From: Cryptomeria japonica
Lineage: Eukaryota; Streptophyta; Pinopsida; Cupressales; Cupressaceae
Reading direction: 5' to 3'
DNA: 64,000 bases
Assembly: GCF_030272615.1 (NCBI RefSeq)
Contig: NC_081414.1
Coordinates: 764,007,413 to 764,071,412 of the forward strand
The position numbers and the translations under genes are program-made. How positions within the stretch are numbered: position 1 is the first letter of the stretch; each line of letters begins with the position of its first letter. Below the pieces are notes generated by a model that saw only the letters and a program-made list of their open reading frames with translations, did not search any database and was not told the DNA's origin. Shown here piece after piece: positions 1 through 13,426 of this stretch.

Positions 1-214
1 ATATCAAGGACACAAAAATTAAGGAAAGCTCATAGGAGACATCCATATCTGTAGAGTTCTTATGAGAGGCATTAAAGCTCAATGTCCCGCTATGGCTCCC
101 TCCCTTATCACAATCACTCCTGACACTGTCCCTCTGTTCAAAGTTTTCAGTTATGGATCTAACAAGGGCAGAGGTTGCATTCGAATTCAAAAATCTCATT
201 TTGGGTGGGATCTC

Positions 215-1540
215 CTACACATCATCATCCATAGGCGAAGCCAGATTGCTCACCACAGATTTTTTAGCCTCTCTATGTTTAAGATTATTAGGGTAAGCCG
301 CTCTAATTTTCTCCAGAGCCAAGTGCTGGGCATTTTTCCTTCTCCTTTTCCTAGGGTTCTTTCCAACCATCTGAAAACCATCCTGTTGATCTTCACCCAT
401 CTGTTTCAGGGCTTCCGAAATTGCAAAATGGGGGCAGGGATTTCATTGGGGTTCCCACAATTAGGAATTTTATCAAGATTAGGGGAAACATTCCCCTCTC
501 CATTAATAACTTTGTTGATCTTTTAATAAGGGAATCAAGTTTATCCATGATCAAAGCATGGTTTATGCGGGCTGGTGGAGAGTCATTAGCATCATTATGA
601 GCTTTCTCCATTCCTTTGTTCTTATTAACAATGGGGCAATTATTCTGAATGTGTCCCTCTTTTCTGTAGAGGAAGCACGCATTGATTCCTCCGAGGATTT
701 CAATGGGGCAAGACACAATTTCATTCCCTAAATTAATGTTTATCAATTTGGGAAGGTCTCGGCTAGGGTTGAGTGAAACCAAAGCCCTAGCATCCAAGTG
801 AGGAATAAGGGAGGCCGAATTATCCAACTGGATGGTCTTTCCAATAGGTTCAAGCATTTGTGGTATGAATCTCCATAGCAGTGGGGGAACATTTTTAACC
901 AGAAGCCATTTAGGGCACGAAGTGCCAAAATTTATTCATTGATCGCTTCAGGAGACCATCCTAGGGCACGGAAGGTGCATTTACCCATCGTCCGGTATTG
1001 TTTATTAATGACTTCTAATTGGCACTTGTGATCATTGAAAGACACTACGAATAAACCTTTTTGAATTACTCTATAGAATGAGACATGTTAACCTTATTTA
1101 ATATTCCAAACATTTTTAAACTAGTCATCAAGAAATTTTCGGGCAGGACATTTATCGATATCAACAGCAGCAAAGAAAATAGAAATATATTTTAACCTAC
1201 TCTTTTACATAGCAATTTCATTACATATTAATTCATTCGAGGAAATGGAGATGGAGCCCGAGATATAGTTAGGGTCCTTACCTTCTCCATGGGGGCCACC
1301 ATTATCAAGAGACAATAACCTTGCACCCTCTGCAATGTCGAAGGAAGGCTGATGGATGGCGTCTCTGAAGGATTTCTTCTTTACATCTTTGACTCCCATT
1401 CTACCTCTCATATTGGAGATGCCTCTGGACAAGCCTTCCATAAATGCACAGGAACCCACACACGTAGAGAGGAGAGAGGGCGACGGCGGGAAGGACAACT
1501 GAGAACAAAGCAAACTCAAAAAACAAGAAAATTGCAATAG
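215..1540 (-). pseudogene. LINE ORF1 remnant (DUF4283-like domain plus zinc knuckle)
   Basis: Read on the minus strand, the translation starts near 1537 and passes a stretch (about 1150-900) that resembles the DUF4283 domain of plant LINE ORF1 proteins: a basic helix, then GLFVVSFNDH, then RALGWSPEAI. After a frameshift near 780-850 it continues with ARALVSLNPSRDLPKLININ and a knuckle CFLYRKEGHIQNNC, in which the second Cys of the CX2CX4HX4C pattern is Tyr. In the family this protein binds RNA and accompanies the endonuclease/RT protein. Several stops and at least one frameshift make it non-functional. The LINE endonuclease at 3.8-5.5 kb is on the opposite strand, so the two are not one intact element. 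The assignment rests on motifs only. Confidence 0.6.
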
Positions 1541-3840
1541 AACTTACCTACGTGGAGGAGGCTGCCTGCACTCCCCTACGTCAGTGGCTACGACCCTTGC
1601 AGCCTTGCGTTGAACCCTAGAAGCATGACACAGATGCAGACCATCATAAAGGAATATATTAATTTAAGAGTAATTGTTTGAAGGGAAAGATTACCATTGA
1701 AGATGACAAACATGAGATCCAAAAGCATACACATCATATTGAAGAGGAAGTACAAGAGTTTGTAAGGGAGAAAAATAAACAAAAAATCTCAATATTATGA
1801 AGATTGCTTAAAACTTAAGAATGATACAAATTTGTCTATGTGAAAGAGAGAGATTTTGTCAACAATAGGAATACAAGGGAGATTTTGATGAGGAATATGA
1901 ATGGATTTCAAGGGAATTGATACCATAAAACATACTTTAGATGTATTGTAAAAATTAAGGTTAATTTTTTTAATAAATTCACTTTAGTGACATAAGATTA
2001 GATTTAATAATTTAGTATGGATAAATAATTATTTGGGAAGTTTCAATCTCATAGCTTAGTTGGTTAGTTGGTTGACGGGATTTACAAAGGCTTTATAAGT
2101 TATTCAATTGCAATGTGAAAAATATCAATAAATTCAAATCAATATAATATAATTTTAAGTGAGAGCCTACACAAGATTTGGAGATGGCATCACTTTGGTC
2201 TAAGTTGAGTTTAGCTGGTTCCAGGGGAAACCCTAGTCGTGGAGCTCTATTTTGTGTGCTAGTTTTTTTTATCTAGGGGGCATTCTCATTTTTTAATATC
2301 ATTTTATTTTATTTTTTTTAATTTCTAATCAGCTTGTTTTTAACTTAAAAAACCTACTTGCAATGTTTAATTAATTAAAAAATATTAAAAATAATCAAAA
2401 TACTAAAAATTAATATGCCCAGATTTATGACTTTGACCTCTACAAAAGTCTTTTTTTTTTTTTTTTTAAATATTCTGCCTGAAGAAAATAAGGCCAAAAG
2501 TTAAAAAAACTTGAAATGCAGAGAAAATCACTTTTTTTGTGTCACATCACATGACACATAGGCTAGTCTGGCCGAACTCTCCTGAGTTGCCTTAGTTCGG
2601 TCAAACTAACTCCCGCCAACTTCAGTCCCCTAGCTGACCAAGGCACAAAGTGTCATGTTTTTTGTGTTTTTTTAGTCTTTTTCACAAAGTCAATCGACAA
2701 GGTTAATTAAGCTGATAGGATTAATTTGAAGGTCATTTGAATGTATTTTAATGGGCGACTTTTAAAAGGTATTTTTAATTCAATTTAATATTTTAAATGT
2801 TAATTTTAATTTATTAATATAAATAATATTTTAATATTTATATTATGTGTGTAATTGGATACAAAACTATTAAACTGGATAAAAAGTGACACATCATTGT
2901 GTTTTTACCCAATGATGATAGGAGCCTACTAATTATTGAAATTTAACTAAGTCCAAAAAATTATAAGATCTCCTAAAATTTGGAATCTCCATTATGACTC
3001 CTAGAGATCTAAAACCATTCTCAAACATCCTAACAATGCATACATAAATATAAAATAAAGTATAAGTTATACTCGAATGTTATATTTTATGGATATATCT
3101 TGATGAAAAAAGCTAAGGGAAGCCTAAAGGATTTAGCATTCAAAATGTGTTTAGGCTTTTGGGAACTAAAAACCAACTCAGAGGCATGCTCCTTTTGTAT
3201 CTTTATGTGAGCAAAATGTGCACATGTTTTTCTCGTTTACCATAACATGTACATGTTATACTTATTCAACAAAATGCATGCATGTTTTTCTCTCATAAAA
3301 GCACATACATGTTTTTTATTTTAAATAACATGTACATGTTTTTATTTTAAATAACATGTACATGTTTTTATTTTAAATAAAATGTGTGTTTTGGCTAAAA
3401 ACAAATTGAGCCTTAACATGTATGTGTTTCATTCATTTTAGACAATTTTTTTTCTAGTGACCACTAAATTGTTCACAATCTTGGTGCACATACCCATTTA
3501 CGAAACATCAAGCGTCTCCTCTCCATGTGTCTGAGCATGAATCCAAACATCACATGAAATTCTTCACATATACACCTCTCAAAAAGACTAAATATTATGA
3601 TAGTGCACTCAGCTAACCAACCTTAACCACTAATCATGTGATTGCTTGTATAGACTCAAGATCAACAAATACAACCAAATTGGAAAGATAAAACTATGAG
3701 AACACAAAACTATTGACCCCTCATTTAATATTAGGTACCATTTGTTTTGCTTTATTAAATATGTTTTCTCAAATATTAAATAAACATCCTATATCTCTGA
3801 CCACAAATATCAACCCAATATTATAATTTATAACTTTAAA
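1541..3840. other. AT-rich spacer without a gene
   Basis: No coding region of useful length is seen. The stretch has T and A homopolymer runs (about 2440-2470) and ACATGTACATG words that become tandem near 3.3 kb. There is no recognisable LTR end, inverted repeat or RNA gene. Confidence 0.5.
3311..3385. repeat. 26-bp tandem repeat, about three copies
   Basis: A unit made of a T-run, ATTTTAAATAA and CATGTACATG is repeated with a 26-bp step; the last copy is degenerate. Related ACATGTACATG-like words occur singly from about 3215. The core ACATGT is self-complementary. No associated gene is seen. Confidence 0.7.
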
Positions 3841-5520
3841 AGTAGACAGGTAGTGGGGGTTAAAGACCTAATGAAAAATCTAGTGCTTCTAGGGTTTGCC
3901 TCTACTCCCCCTAAGACTAAACAAAAATCAATTACGGATGAAGAGGATTTGGAGGTGGAATTGACTTAGGTTGCAAGAAAACCTAAAAAGAAAAAGAAAC
4001 TAGACATTGGTGTTGAAGGAAACCAGGGTGACCTTTGCAAATAGAAAAAGGAACAAGGATGCAGTAAAGGAAATAGCCAATGGGAAGAAAAGGACTTTGA
4101 ATGGCCTCTCAAAATAAAAAATAAAAAAGCTATAAGTTTAGGTGTCCAAGTTGGGATCCCCTTGTTTCTCTAGGTAGAGCAATGTTGTTGTGTTCTCTCC
4201 AAGAAGATTATTTCTTGGAATATTAAGGGGTTGAATGGTCCTATCAAGAGTCATATTCTGAAATGCACTTTGTTGGAGCATAAAGTTGATATTTTGTTAC
4301 TTCAGCAAATAAAAATGAAGACAAATTATTTCATGAGTTTGGTTAAACCAATTTGGCCTACTAGTTAATTTTCAATTAGTGATGTGCAAGGTGCTTTGGG
4401 AGGTTTGGCGACCTTATGGAATCCTGCTACATTTACTAGAAGCATTAATCATGTTTCCAAGAATAGTTTGTATATTCATATGAAATATTGTGTCACTAAT
4501 CAAGAATAGAGTATATTAAATATATATGGCCCTAATGTTAAATCTACAAGAGTTGAGCTTTGGAACTCCCTGGATAATCTTATTAATAATTGGCCTCAAG
4601 ATGTCTAGATGCTTGGGGGTGACTTTATCACTTCTTTGTTTTTTTCTAAGAAACTTGGAGGAATAGAGGATTTCACTAATAGTATGAGGAATATGGCTGA
4701 CATTATTACTACAACAGGACTAGTTGATGTCAACCTTAAAGGATCTATATATACATGATCTAATGGATGCCAAGGTAATCATATAATCCAAATCAAGTTG
4801 GATCGATTTATGATTTCCAATAGCTGGGATATCTATGCTAACCTTTCTTTTAAGTCTCTCCCAAGGACGAGCTTGGATCCTAATGGAATTCTACTTTCTT
4901 GGGTTGTTAACTCCATAAAAGGCCCTTATCCCTTTAGATTTGAAATTTTGTGGATATTTCATCCAAATTTTAGAAATTTGGTAGAACACTAGTAGAAAAC
5001 CACTTTTAATGGTATGCTAATATTCCAAATGGTTCAAAAACTTATATTTATTAAAGAGAAAGTTAAAAGTTGGAACAAAATGTCTTTTGGGAACTTCTTT
5101 GATAGAAAATAGTGTCTTGAGGTCAAGCTAGAAGATATTCAACATATCATGGAATTGGATAATGGTAATGATATCATGAATATCTACTTAGAGGATAGGG
5201 GTTTGAGAACTCACTAGTTAAAGAGGGTGAGGTTTTCTGGAAGCAAAATTCAAGGATCTAATGGCTTACTAAAGGTGACATCAATACAAAATTCTTTCAT
5301 CATTCCACTATGAAGCACAGGAGGAAGAATAAAATTTGAAGCCTCCAAAAAGAAGATGATACTTTGGTTATGGAGGAGAGAGATATTTGAGACTGTTGTT
5401 CTTTTTTGCTGATTTTCAAGCCAACAGAAATAATCCTATTGGGGATTTTAACGAAAAGTTAGAAGTCATACCCTAAGCCATTAATGAACATGATCTGAAA
5501 AATGGTGCTTCTTTTGTAAA
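3841..5520 (+). pseudogene. LINE ORF2 remnant: AP-type endonuclease domain
   Basis: Plus-strand translation interrupted by several stops. From about 4200 it shows the order typical of the apurinic/apyrimidinic-like endonuclease of plant L1-type LINEs: SWNIKGLNG, LLQQIKM (Glu is usual at the metal-binding position, here Gln), GGLATLWNP, NIYGPN, GGDFI (Asn is usual for the last residue), and LDRFMIS near 4800. Beyond 5000 a linker (KVKSWNKMSFGNFF) matches the region before the reverse transcriptase, but no RT motif follows. The copy is therefore truncated in this orientation and joins unrelated sequence after about 5510. In the family this domain nicks target DNA. Dead copy. Confidence 0.7.
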
Positions 5521-6610
5521 TGTTCTTTTATTTTTTCTTTTTAGGATGATGCAGAGTGTTCAAACATTCAGGTATCCTACATTTTGACCTAAAATCCTTT
5601 AATTCTTCTTATGTGAGTTATTCCTCCTTTGTAATTGTATTTCCATTGTATTAGAGGGATGAGGTTAATTCAACACAATCATATAGATATACATTATTTA
5701 TCTTATATTCATACTGGCCCAAACTTTGTGGATCCCTTATGTGCCATTGTATAAATTTATTTGTCGCATCACCTTGACTTGTATATGTTGGGGGCATTTT
5801 GTTGTCATGACATGCTTTTCTTTGAATGTATATTACCTTAAAGTAAATTTCTCCTAGTTAGTGTATGAAATTACTTTAATGTGGGAGCACACATTCCTCT
5901 ATGTGTTTCACTTTGGACACACACCATGAGATTGATTGTTCACTTTGATCATACACCATTAAGATGTTTGTGTTATCATAGAACCCCTTTGTATATCCTT
6001 GGAAGTACTTTATCAGAATTACCTAGCAAAGAGCATATTTTTCTTGGTTGGAGTAGTCTTTGATACCATTGGCATGAAGCTCACCTAGTATATCTAAGTA
6101 TTTTTACTATCTTGTGAGGTTTTTAGATGTTCATGATCCACCTAACATAACACAACTTTCTATCTTGTGACTTTTGAACCCTTATGGACATGGCTCATAT
6201 AAATTATCTATGGATATCTCTAGTCCTAGAGTTCATGGCTTGTATGTTTATAGATATGGCTCCTAGTAAGAGTTTGAAAATATCACTAGTCCTAGATGTA
6301 TACCTTATTTATTTTGTATGCTCTATGTATGACTTGTGCACATGTTGTATATGTTCATGTGATTTTTTAATGTTGATCATATTTTTTTCCAGTATTGTAC
6401 TTTGAATATATATTTGCTTCATGTTTTGCATTCTTGACCTTTTGTCTTATCATTGTGGATTGATAGGACCTGAATTCTTGGGGATTTTAATCTTTCTAAG
6501 TGTATATTTATCTTATCTCTTCAATATTTTGATGAAAAGATCTTTGTATTCCCCATACTTTATTGTTTGTATGGATGTAAGATCTTACCCCCGATGTAGT
6601 GGGGGCTAAA
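5521..6610 (+). other. Probable 3' internal region of a decayed LTR element
   Basis: No protein domain is recognised; the short frames here are likely chance. The stretch ends with a purine-rich tract, GTGGGGGCTAAA (6599-6610), immediately before a TG dinucleotide that opens an LTR-like sequence. That arrangement, polypurine tract then LTR, suggests this is the untranslated 3' part of a Ty3-type element whose coding region has been lost or replaced by the LINE fragment. Confidence 0.35.
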
Positions 6611-7200
6611 TGTAGCATCATAAATTATTGACCCTAATAATTTCACACTAGGTTTAGCACCCATTTTGGTATGTGTGCCTAATTATGTGTGTATGTGCCT
6701 AATTTTGAGACCACTTTGGAAAAATAGGTTGTTTTATCTAGTATTGGACATTTTTCTAGCATATTTTCTAGAACTAGTGCATCTAATTCCTTGTTATGGT
6801 AGAATGGGCACAACCTTTGAGAGATAAAATTTGGCCTTAAAATTTGTGTGATTAAAATTTGGTTTGTCGTCTCATCCCAAAAGGTTGTTTTGAAAGGTGT
6901 AAGTTGCATATAAATACAACTCTCTTTCTCATTTCAAAGGCTATAATATTCAAGAGAAGAAAAAGAATATTCAGACAAGCATATTCACATTCAAGGAGAA
7001 AAGCAATAAAGAAATTCTAAGTTGATGATCCAAGAATCAATTCTAATATATATCAAGTATGATCAAGTATGCTATGATATTTCATGATATGAGTATGCAC
7101 CTAATATTGAAAGACTTCTTAAGTATCAATTCAAGCCTTTATGTGAGATTCCTTGAGAGGGTTTTATACCTAAGGTAATATCTTATTCAAGGGCATGCAT
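6611..7200 (+). repeat. Candidate LTR (3' or solo), right end uncertain
   Basis: The left boundary is a polypurine tract followed by TGTAGCATCATAAATT at 6611. About 300 bp in lies a good TATA box (TATAAATA, 6909-6916) followed by a pyrimidine-rich stretch that could be a transcription start and R region. No second copy occurs in the window, so the right end, set here only roughly, and the element type cannot be fixed. Confidence 0.45.
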
Positions 7201-8400
7201 CCTATCTCATCATTATCATGTTGGAAGTGTGAAAACTAACACAAGGTTTGAATTAGGAAATCCCATATATGGAACATCCACTTTTCCTCATTTTTGGTGT
7301 GCATAGGTCAAAAATGGGAAAGTTATAGACATGTAGACTTAGACATTGATAGATTTTGAACAGATGAAAAACACTAAGACCAGAGTGCCCAACACTCCTA
7401 TCTTGCTAATTCTACCCATATTCTTAGAAGAAATATGTGCAAATATTCCTAATTCTATTTTTTAATATCTTTGGAGCCTCCATCAGCTTTAAAAATGGGA
7501 ATCCAATGCTTCTATCTAGTAAAGTAAGCTCCAGATTTTAGTGCCAAATTATTCTCTATGTCCTCAATCTAAATATAACTTATGATTTCTATATTTAATG
7601 TTATATTTGCTACATTCTAACAAATTTACTCATTTTACTATTGTTAGCCTAATCCATCTACACACACTTCACTATCTCAATACTTTACAATAAAGGAACA
7701 AAAATCTCAATGCCTAACTCTCCCTTTGGGATAGTGACCATTTCTATTCATGTTCCACATGTCATGAAGGGATCAATATCTTTATAATTGTATCGATTAG
7801 TCTACGGATCTCATTTCCACCATTTCAAATTAATTCATTAAAAAGTTAAAAATTATCATACGGTTTTCCTATGTACCATAGGTACCATATCAGTATAAGC
7901 TAACACTCCCACCATTGATAATAGGCTATACAAGCCATGACCTTGTTATTTAGTGGAACATCTATTGGCCAACATCGCCACTTGATATTTAGTGTGATCC
8001 CTCCATATTGAAGAATCATATCAACATGTGTAAGAGTTGTTATATAATGATCTATACCATGCAAGATTTAGGAAAATATTATAGCCACCTAAGATCTAGG
8101 AACTTTTATGGAATTATACTAGAGAATCAACTATGAAAGAATAATGTTATTCCATCAAAGAGTGCAATTATATAATGATAATTGGAATGATAAGGTTGAT
8201 TGAGATTAAAAAGGTAACCGCTTTGTTATGTAGACCATAATAAGACATGGGATTCTATAAGATTATGATATGTGTTTTAATTTTATGACTTGAGACATAA
8301 AGTGATAACTATCCTATGTGTACCCTAAGTAAAATTAGGTATATAATGTCAATAGGACCTAAGTGATGAACTAGATAGGTTAAAAACCCCTTTCACACAA
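7201..8400. other. Spacer, nothing recognised
   Basis: AT-rich sequence with stops in all frames. No repeat, inverted terminal sequence or RNA gene was recognised. Confidence 0.4.
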
Positions 8401-8857
8401 ACATCACCCTTAAATGCAACTTAGGAAGAACATACAAGATGAAGTGATAAAAAATGTAAGTCCTATTTACTAGGCCATGTTAGGTACCCATGTACAAATT
8501 ATACAATCACCCATAAATAGAGAAAAGTAAAAAACCCAATGGGGTAAAATTCCTCTCCAAAAAAGAGAAAATATAAAATATTCTCAAATAAGAATGAGAA
8601 GTAAAAAACCCAATGTTAAAAAAATCACCCATTAGAGAGAAGAATGAGAGAGGCCATGCAACCCCCCCCCCCCCCCCCAATAGAAAGTCTCTTGTAATGG
8701 TGGTATATGATTGACAATAAATTTTGAAGATGATCCAATCACATCAAACAAAATTCCTCGTTATATAAGAAGGATGGATATGTGCTATCTATGACTAAAA
8801 TTAGATCTCGGCTTGATTCTCACTTCTCAAAGAATCTAATATGGTATCAAAGTCATG
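8401..8857 (+). repeat. Candidate Copia LTR end with primer-binding site
   Basis: TGGTATCAAAGTCATG at 8842-8857 is close to the usual plant Copia primer-binding site complementary to initiator tRNA-Met (TGGTATCAGAGC), with one change. Upstream are a TATA-like sequence (TTATATAAGA, 8761-8770) and an 18-bp poly-C run (8661-8678), and AGTAAAAAACCCAATG occurs twice (about 8526 and 8599), all compatible with an LTR. The left boundary is not visible and no Copia coding sequence follows, so this is a remnant. Confidence 0.4.
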
Positions 8858-10900
8858 TTCCCTCGTATCATTAATTTTGTTATCTAATTTTTTGATAAAT
8901 TTGATACTAATAGATAGCTAAAATTTTATAGAAATCTTAATATGCTCTTCTCCTACATCCTCGTATGACTTGGAAAATTTAGAATATTCTAAAGGAAATA
9001 TAAGCATCTATTTAATATTGGTTTTTGTGTGTGTGTTCTTGTGAGATCTAGGTAATTACAATATTTCCTAGGTATTCATAAGGTCTAATAAAGTGAAGAT
9101 TGACTTTCATTTCACCAAAATCACAAATTGGAGGACACAATAACAAAACAAAGTGAAAAAGTTAAAATCTTTTTATTGCATTTGTTTTCAAATTTACATA
9201 AGAAATCTACTTGCCACTCATTCGAAAGAAAAATATTTTTTTATATTTTCTATCCAAGGTCAAAAAAACCATCTGGGTATCCATCAGATTTTGCATGTAT
9301 ATAATACATTGAATATAATTTAAGTTAGAATCAGATGTGAGTCATTCCTATGAGGCAAATTCAGCTTTTTTTGAAAGTGCATGACTATTGCCTCAAGTGT
9401 CATATTTTGGCAAATAAATACTTGATAGAAAGTTAGAAAGAAAACTTTTCATCCACAAAGGACTTGTTAGAAAATTCTTCCATTTTTTATCAAATATGCA
9501 GGTTGAATTTGTTGCATTATTTTTGTTTAACAAGCATGTTACCCTAATTTTTCATTATTTCCTTTGAAGTGCTAATTTTTCCCTTCAAGCAGTATCCTCC
9601 TTAAATACACCCTCATATTCAGTCTATTCCTAAGTTGTTGAACCCGGTCTTAACAGTACTAAAGTTCACTTAAATGTTGATCATCTGATTTCCTTTATTT
9701 TCTAATAGTCATATTATTGATTAAGTCTATGATCACTCAATCAAACAATTATGGAACATTGGTAACTCTTCACACATGGTTCTCAAGTTTCTAAGTTCAT
9801 TGATAACCCGACTACTCTTCGGATATCACATATCATCGAGAGCTAAGTGTATTGGTCAATGTTTGAAGTTGGTATGTCGGATGATTTCTAAACTCTTCCT
9901 CAACATGCTTGTCAATTCAAAAGAATTTGAATCACCCAAAGTTGTTAATACTCACAAATATCCCAAGGTATAATATTTCAGAAAATCTAGAAAGTACAGC
10001 TCATTTATGACATATTAGACAGAGGAAGGCATGCAAAGATAGCAGTACTATTTTTGAAAATAGATGATATTGCTTCCCACAAAACAGCATTTAATGAGGT
10101 TCAAACCTATTTCATTAATAATAAATAGTAATACTTCTAGACTCATCATTACTTGCCAAAGTTTGTCAGAGAAACGTATTAGTGCCTGAAGTGGAACAAA
10201 GAATTGTCGGTCCCTGTATTCCTATTTTAGCTAAGATTTCAGTATGGATTGTTCACATGTTTCTAATCATAATGATATGCCCCATGAAGACAATTTCCCT
10301 ATAATTTAACCAAATTTAAATTAGCCACAAAGTAACACAATTTCCAAATTAAGCGCATTAACTTGGAAGGAACAAACTAATTTTTTGAAATACAGAAGAG
10401 CAATTGTTACTTCAAGGGAAGAAGAAAGACAACCCAAAAATCATAATTAGTGCCTACAAGAAGAGATTATTGCAGTAAGAAACCCAGATTGAGGCAATTC
10501 ACTTTGGTGTTTTTTAGATGATGTATTACTGAGATAGAGTATATTCAGTTGTGGAAAGAAAATGCAAGGATGGTGTTGCCAGGAGATGGTATTTCTCTAG
10601 TAGTTCAACCTAGCATGAAATTCAAAGAAGACCCATAAGAATATATCCTCTCTAGGTTAACAACTCTTGCATGGAAATGTAAAATGAACTTCACCAAGTA
10701 TATGAGGGTGACCCTAGTACTAGCGGAAGAAGAAAAAAAGTAGAATTACTTGATGCACAACTCCAACTAGTACTTGAAGTCGAAAGCAATCCAGCTCCCC
10801 CTACTATAATGTCATTAATTTTTAATTGGTGTAAGTAGTGTAAACTTAAGTGTCTTTGGCATCTTGAATTATAGTTTTTGGTGGGCCACATGTGCTATGA
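8858..10900. other. Spacer, nothing recognised
   Basis: AT-rich, with no domain-bearing frame. The longest open stretch (9776-9973, 65 codons) has no recognisable motif and I do not call it a gene. Confidence 0.4.
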
Positions 10901-11596
10901 TATGTTATGTTTCAGTTTTCTTTGTAAAATGGTATTTTTCAAGAAATCTGTATTTTTTGGGATGGTTATGATCGAGTATCTATATATGTTTGAAAATCAG
11001 TAGTAATTAGGGATCTTTTGGGGGGCTTTGGAAAGAACCTTGTTTTTTTTAGAATTCTGAAAAATTTTGGTAGAAGTGAATAATATTATCTAGATGCAAT
11101 TGTGTGAATTGAAGACTTTGTGCTCTGATTAATGGATGTCTATTCTTCTTATGTTGAATACATTTCTTATTGGATGACTATTCTTTATATCTATTAAAAG
11201 TCTTTTATGATGAAATTGTGTATATTGTTGTGGAAAACTTGTCTTTAAACAAATAATATAATAATATAGTGATATGTTGTGTAATTTTCCATATAAAAAG
11301 AGGGTCTTCAAGTATTCTCTTTCTTATCTTTATTATGTTTTTCTACCTTTTAAAAACTATCTAGTTAAAAGCTTTACCTTATTTGCTTCCAAGTCAAAAT
11401 AATTCATAATTTTAAAATTCCTTGTTGACCATTAGAAGATTGTTATACCTTGTAGAAGACGTAGAGAGTGGTTATAGGAGGAAATCATACCTATCTCAAC
11501 TGTTAGTTAGATTGTTACCTTTTTGGGCATTAGAATATAGAGTTAGGTAGCAAAACCTTTCAACCAACAAATTTTTTACAACTCTACTGGGGAGAA
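10901..11596 (+). repeat. Candidate Ty3-type LTR and primer-binding site of the outermost host element
   Basis: A TATA-like box (TATAAAAAG, 11292-11300) is followed about 280 bp later by ACAACTCTACTGGGGAGAAT (11577-11596). This resembles the GACTCTGCTGGGGA-type primer-binding sites I associate with plant Ty3 elements. Continuous low-quality coding sequence follows, as expected of an internal region. The left boundary is not defined and no partner LTR lies in the window; it would be to the right of 64000 if the element is complete. Confidence 0.3.
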
Positions 11597-11639
11597 TGAA
11601 AATTTTACCCTATGAATATCAAATGCCTCCTTATGAGAG

Positions 11640-13421
11640 AGATTTGTGGTGACTTTGTTTTGGTTGCAAAACCCTAGAAAATGTTTCAATTCCATTCAAG
11701 CTATAGGAAACTTCCAAATAGACGACCTATACCAACTATTAGAGATTATAAATCTATTCTTTTGTTAGAAAGTGTACTTCAAAGGTACTTACTTAAGGGT
11801 TTACAAAAGGACTTAGTAGTTACAAATTACAGTGGACGGGCTGAAATTCTTTAATGAGGAACTTGAGAATACCGAAGCACCAATTTCCCCTCATTGTGCT
11901 TGTAACCTCTCTATTTCAAATAAAAAAGATAATGATGAATCATTGATTCTCTCATCATCCTTTTCAAAACAAACCGGAAATGCAAAAGAAGAAACATCTA
12001 CATTATACATGCAGGATGGTTCGTGCCAACCATCGTCTATCTCTCCCAAGGAAGGGTCATTAGCCAAAGAGTTAGATGTCATTTGGATCCCCAATTATTT
12101 CCTTGAGGGTTTGGATGAAAAAGTTTTGTGCGGGGTAGCAGATGAAGATGCATAGATTTTTTAGGTCAACATCGTTCCCATAGTACAAAGAAAGGTATGG
12201 ATATTTCTTTATCCAAGCTCTATTTTCCTGAAGTATAAACCTTCACTTTCAATTTGAATCAATTGAGTCTCATCAAAGGAGAACCTTTGTGTGAAAATAC
12301 AAACAATTCCTTTAACTTCGATTCAGAAAAGGAAGTTTTTGTCTTTGATGATGATTTTCTAGTACCTAACAAAGTAGATATTGAAAGAATGTAAATCAAA
12401 AGAGATTATTTGTCACCTCAGTAATTTTTGTTCAAATCCTTCGATGATAAGAGTGAAGAGAAAATAATTTATGATAGACCACATGATGAGTTTGTCTACA
12501 CAAATGATATATAATCTACCTATGTCAATTTTCATCCCATGATAGTAGAATGTGATATTCTGAAATCATAATCATTTGTACTTTCAAATGAATCGATTGG
12601 AAGCATGATTAAAGAGAAAACCAAGCCAATTAGCCTCCTAATAAAATTTTGTGACAATTTGAAGTCTACTCCTAATGAAGGGCCACCTCTATTGTTTGAG
12701 GCAGGAGGAGAAAAGCAAATGAGAAATGATGTAGATGTCAATCTTCAACCTTCAAATTATGTTGTTATTGATGAAATATTTTATTTTGTAGATACCAGTA
12801 AAGACTTGGGAATATCTTTGATCTCTTTTGATGGCAAAAACCTCATGCCTTTCCATAAGAACTCAGACCAAATAGTTATTATATTAGTTTTGAAGAGAAA
12901 GGTAGACGAAGAAGAAATATGGAAAGAAATTTTTTATAACAGTCATACCTTTTCAAACCCCAAGATTTCAAGTGACCTTCCCCCTATTAGAAAAGACTTT
13001 CTTTTTCACTCACCATTCCTATTTGAAGAGGAGATTTTGAGTGTGGAATGCAAAGTATGGACTTATCTAATTCTTTTTCTTGGTTCTCTCTTAGCGAAGA
13101 ATTTTTTGACTCCCCCTCTTTTGATAAATATCAGTAATCATGCATCGAAGATGATTTCTAGAATCTCAAAGAAAGAACTTGTGAAGCAGGTCATACATTA
13201 GCAAATGTGTTTTTAGATAGTGATGTCATAGGTCGAATTAGAGCTATACATAAGAGTGGTTAAGCGAGACAAATTGTCTGGAAGATTGGTGCAAAGATGC
13301 CAAAAAATAATATACATACCTTGAAGAATTGAGAGTCTCTGAAGAATTCGTACATTGATAAAATTTGGGTAGATAAATATATGGTTCTAAGTTCCTCAAT
13401 GATATAATCCTTTATGGTCAA
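11640..13421 (+). pseudogene. Decayed coding region of unknown function (host of element A)
   Basis: Two open blocks (11832-12155 and 12605-13201), linked by shorter ones, give Ser/Glu-rich and then mixed sequence with several stops. I recognise no domain. Position just downstream of a Ty3-like primer-binding site suggests a gag-proximal region of a Ty3 element. The block is cut by element A at 13422-13426 (TAATT) and should resume at 63732. Function unknown. Confidence 0.3.
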
Positions 13422-13426
13422 TAATT

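Noticed and set aside
62-526. 154-codon plus-strand frame at the window start
   Set aside because: It is the reverse of the LINE ORF1 remnant and has no motif of its own.
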